This document shows, piece after piece, positions 12,372 to 12,616 of a stretch of 12,616 bases of DNA (positions are counted from its first letter, which is position 1; each line of letters opens with the position of its first letter). The stretch is from Hoskinsella mucinilytica (lineage in GTDB: Bacteria > Bacillota_I > Bacilli_A > Erysipelotrichales > Erysipelotrichaceae), in the NCBI RefSeq assembly GCF_045223415.1, contig NZ_JBEQZJ010000066.1, forward strand, positions 1-12,616, given 5' to 3'. Below the pieces are notes generated by a model. It saw nothing but the letters and a program-made list of their open reading frames with translations, searched no databases and was not told where the DNA came from. The translations under genes were made by a program, and so were the position numbers.

Positions 12372-12599
12372 ATGTACGCAATCAGAAGCAAAAAAACAAA
12401 TCGTTGGTTTAGAGGAGTTGATCCATCCGTTGGAAAAGGAAGTTCCCATCATATTTTATTAGATGAAGAAATTCCAACCTTATTTAAAACAAAGGAAAGT
12501 GCTCGCATAGAGTTATTAAGTGATAGCCTGAGTATGAAGAATTTTGACATTATTGAGGTATCTCTTATTGTGAATGAATCAACCTTATCATTATCCTAA
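12372..12599 (+). CDS. Unrecognised 75-residue protein
   Basis: The start at 12372 is supported by AGGAGG 6 bases upstream; an in-frame ATG at 12348 has no site. The protein begins MYAIRSKKTNRWFRG, has an acidic centre, a helix-like segment FKTKESARIELLSDS and a strand-like FDIIEVSLIV. The pattern of a short N-terminal strand, an FKT-KESA helix and a closing strand recalls small phage or plasmid proteins, but I cannot name a family. It starts 52 bases after the repressor with no clear promoter or terminator between, so co-transcription is likely. Confidence 0.7.
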   Translation: MYAIRSKKTNRWFRGVDPSVGKGSSHHILLDEEIPTLFKTKESARIELLSDSLSMKNFDIIEVSLIVNESTLSLS

Positions 12600-12606
12600 A
12601 GAAAAG

Positions 12607-12616
12607 AGATGCATCT
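12607..12616 (+). terminator. Possible terminator stem cut by the window end
   Basis: AGATGCATCT is a perfect 10-bp palindrome preceded by AAAAG, 7 bases after the stop of the last gene. If the following bases are CTTTT, this is a rho-independent terminator; they lie outside the window. Confidence 0.3.

Overview
The window is low-GC, AT-rich bacterial DNA with strong AGGAGG-type ribosome binding sites, canonical TTGxxx/TATAAT promoters and short intergenic gaps. The gene content (PTS sugar uptake, RpiR regulator, MgtE, Clp AAA+ protein, LexA-like repressor) fits a Bacillota (Firmicutes) member. A gut Erysipelotrichia/Clostridia-type organism is my guess, from general resemblance only. I see no rRNA, tRNA, insertion sequence, CRISPR array or origin, and no gene-free stretch longer than 300 bases.

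Left part (1-4642). A minus-strand beta-glucoside operon runs from a promoter near 4550 down to a bidirectional terminator near 120: PTS cellobiose-family EIIC, an RDD membrane protein, a GH1 6-phospho-beta-glucosidase and a ROK sugar kinase. The transporter would bring in a phosphorylated beta-glucoside (EIIA/EIIB must come from elsewhere), the glucosidase would split it, and the ROK kinase would phosphorylate the released sugar. The 176-base region before this operon holds a TATAAT promoter, a near-consensus cre site, two perfect palindromes and an 8-bp inverted repeat flanking the promoter. At bases 36-135 a plus-strand promoter leads straight into two hairpins and a T-tract with no gene, a possible very short RNA.

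Middle (4643-7641). A second minus-strand operon is mgtE, a short-chain dehydrogenase and an rpiR-type regulator, the last two separated by one base. The regulator probably controls the adjacent sugar operon. The mgtE leader contains a 29-codon ORF beginning Met-Lys-Pro-Glu-Pro, whose stop codon is built into the mgtE Shine-Dalgarno sequence, plus two mutually exclusive hairpins. This resembles in logic the enterobacterial MgtL Mg2+-sensing leader peptide and is the most interesting candidate for an undescribed regulatory system here.

Right part (7642-12616). A Clp/Hsp100 protein with an intact first and a decayed second AAA+ domain is divergent from a small SHOCT-domain membrane protein; a perfect inverted repeat lies between them. 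A convergent bidirectional terminator separates this from a Y-family DNA polymerase coupled to an 80-residue protein. That pair is divergent from a helix-turn-helix/S24 autocleaving repressor of LexA type, which is followed by an unrecognised 75-residue protein. The layout suggests a self-contained damage-inducible mutagenesis cassette with operator-like repeats over both promoters.
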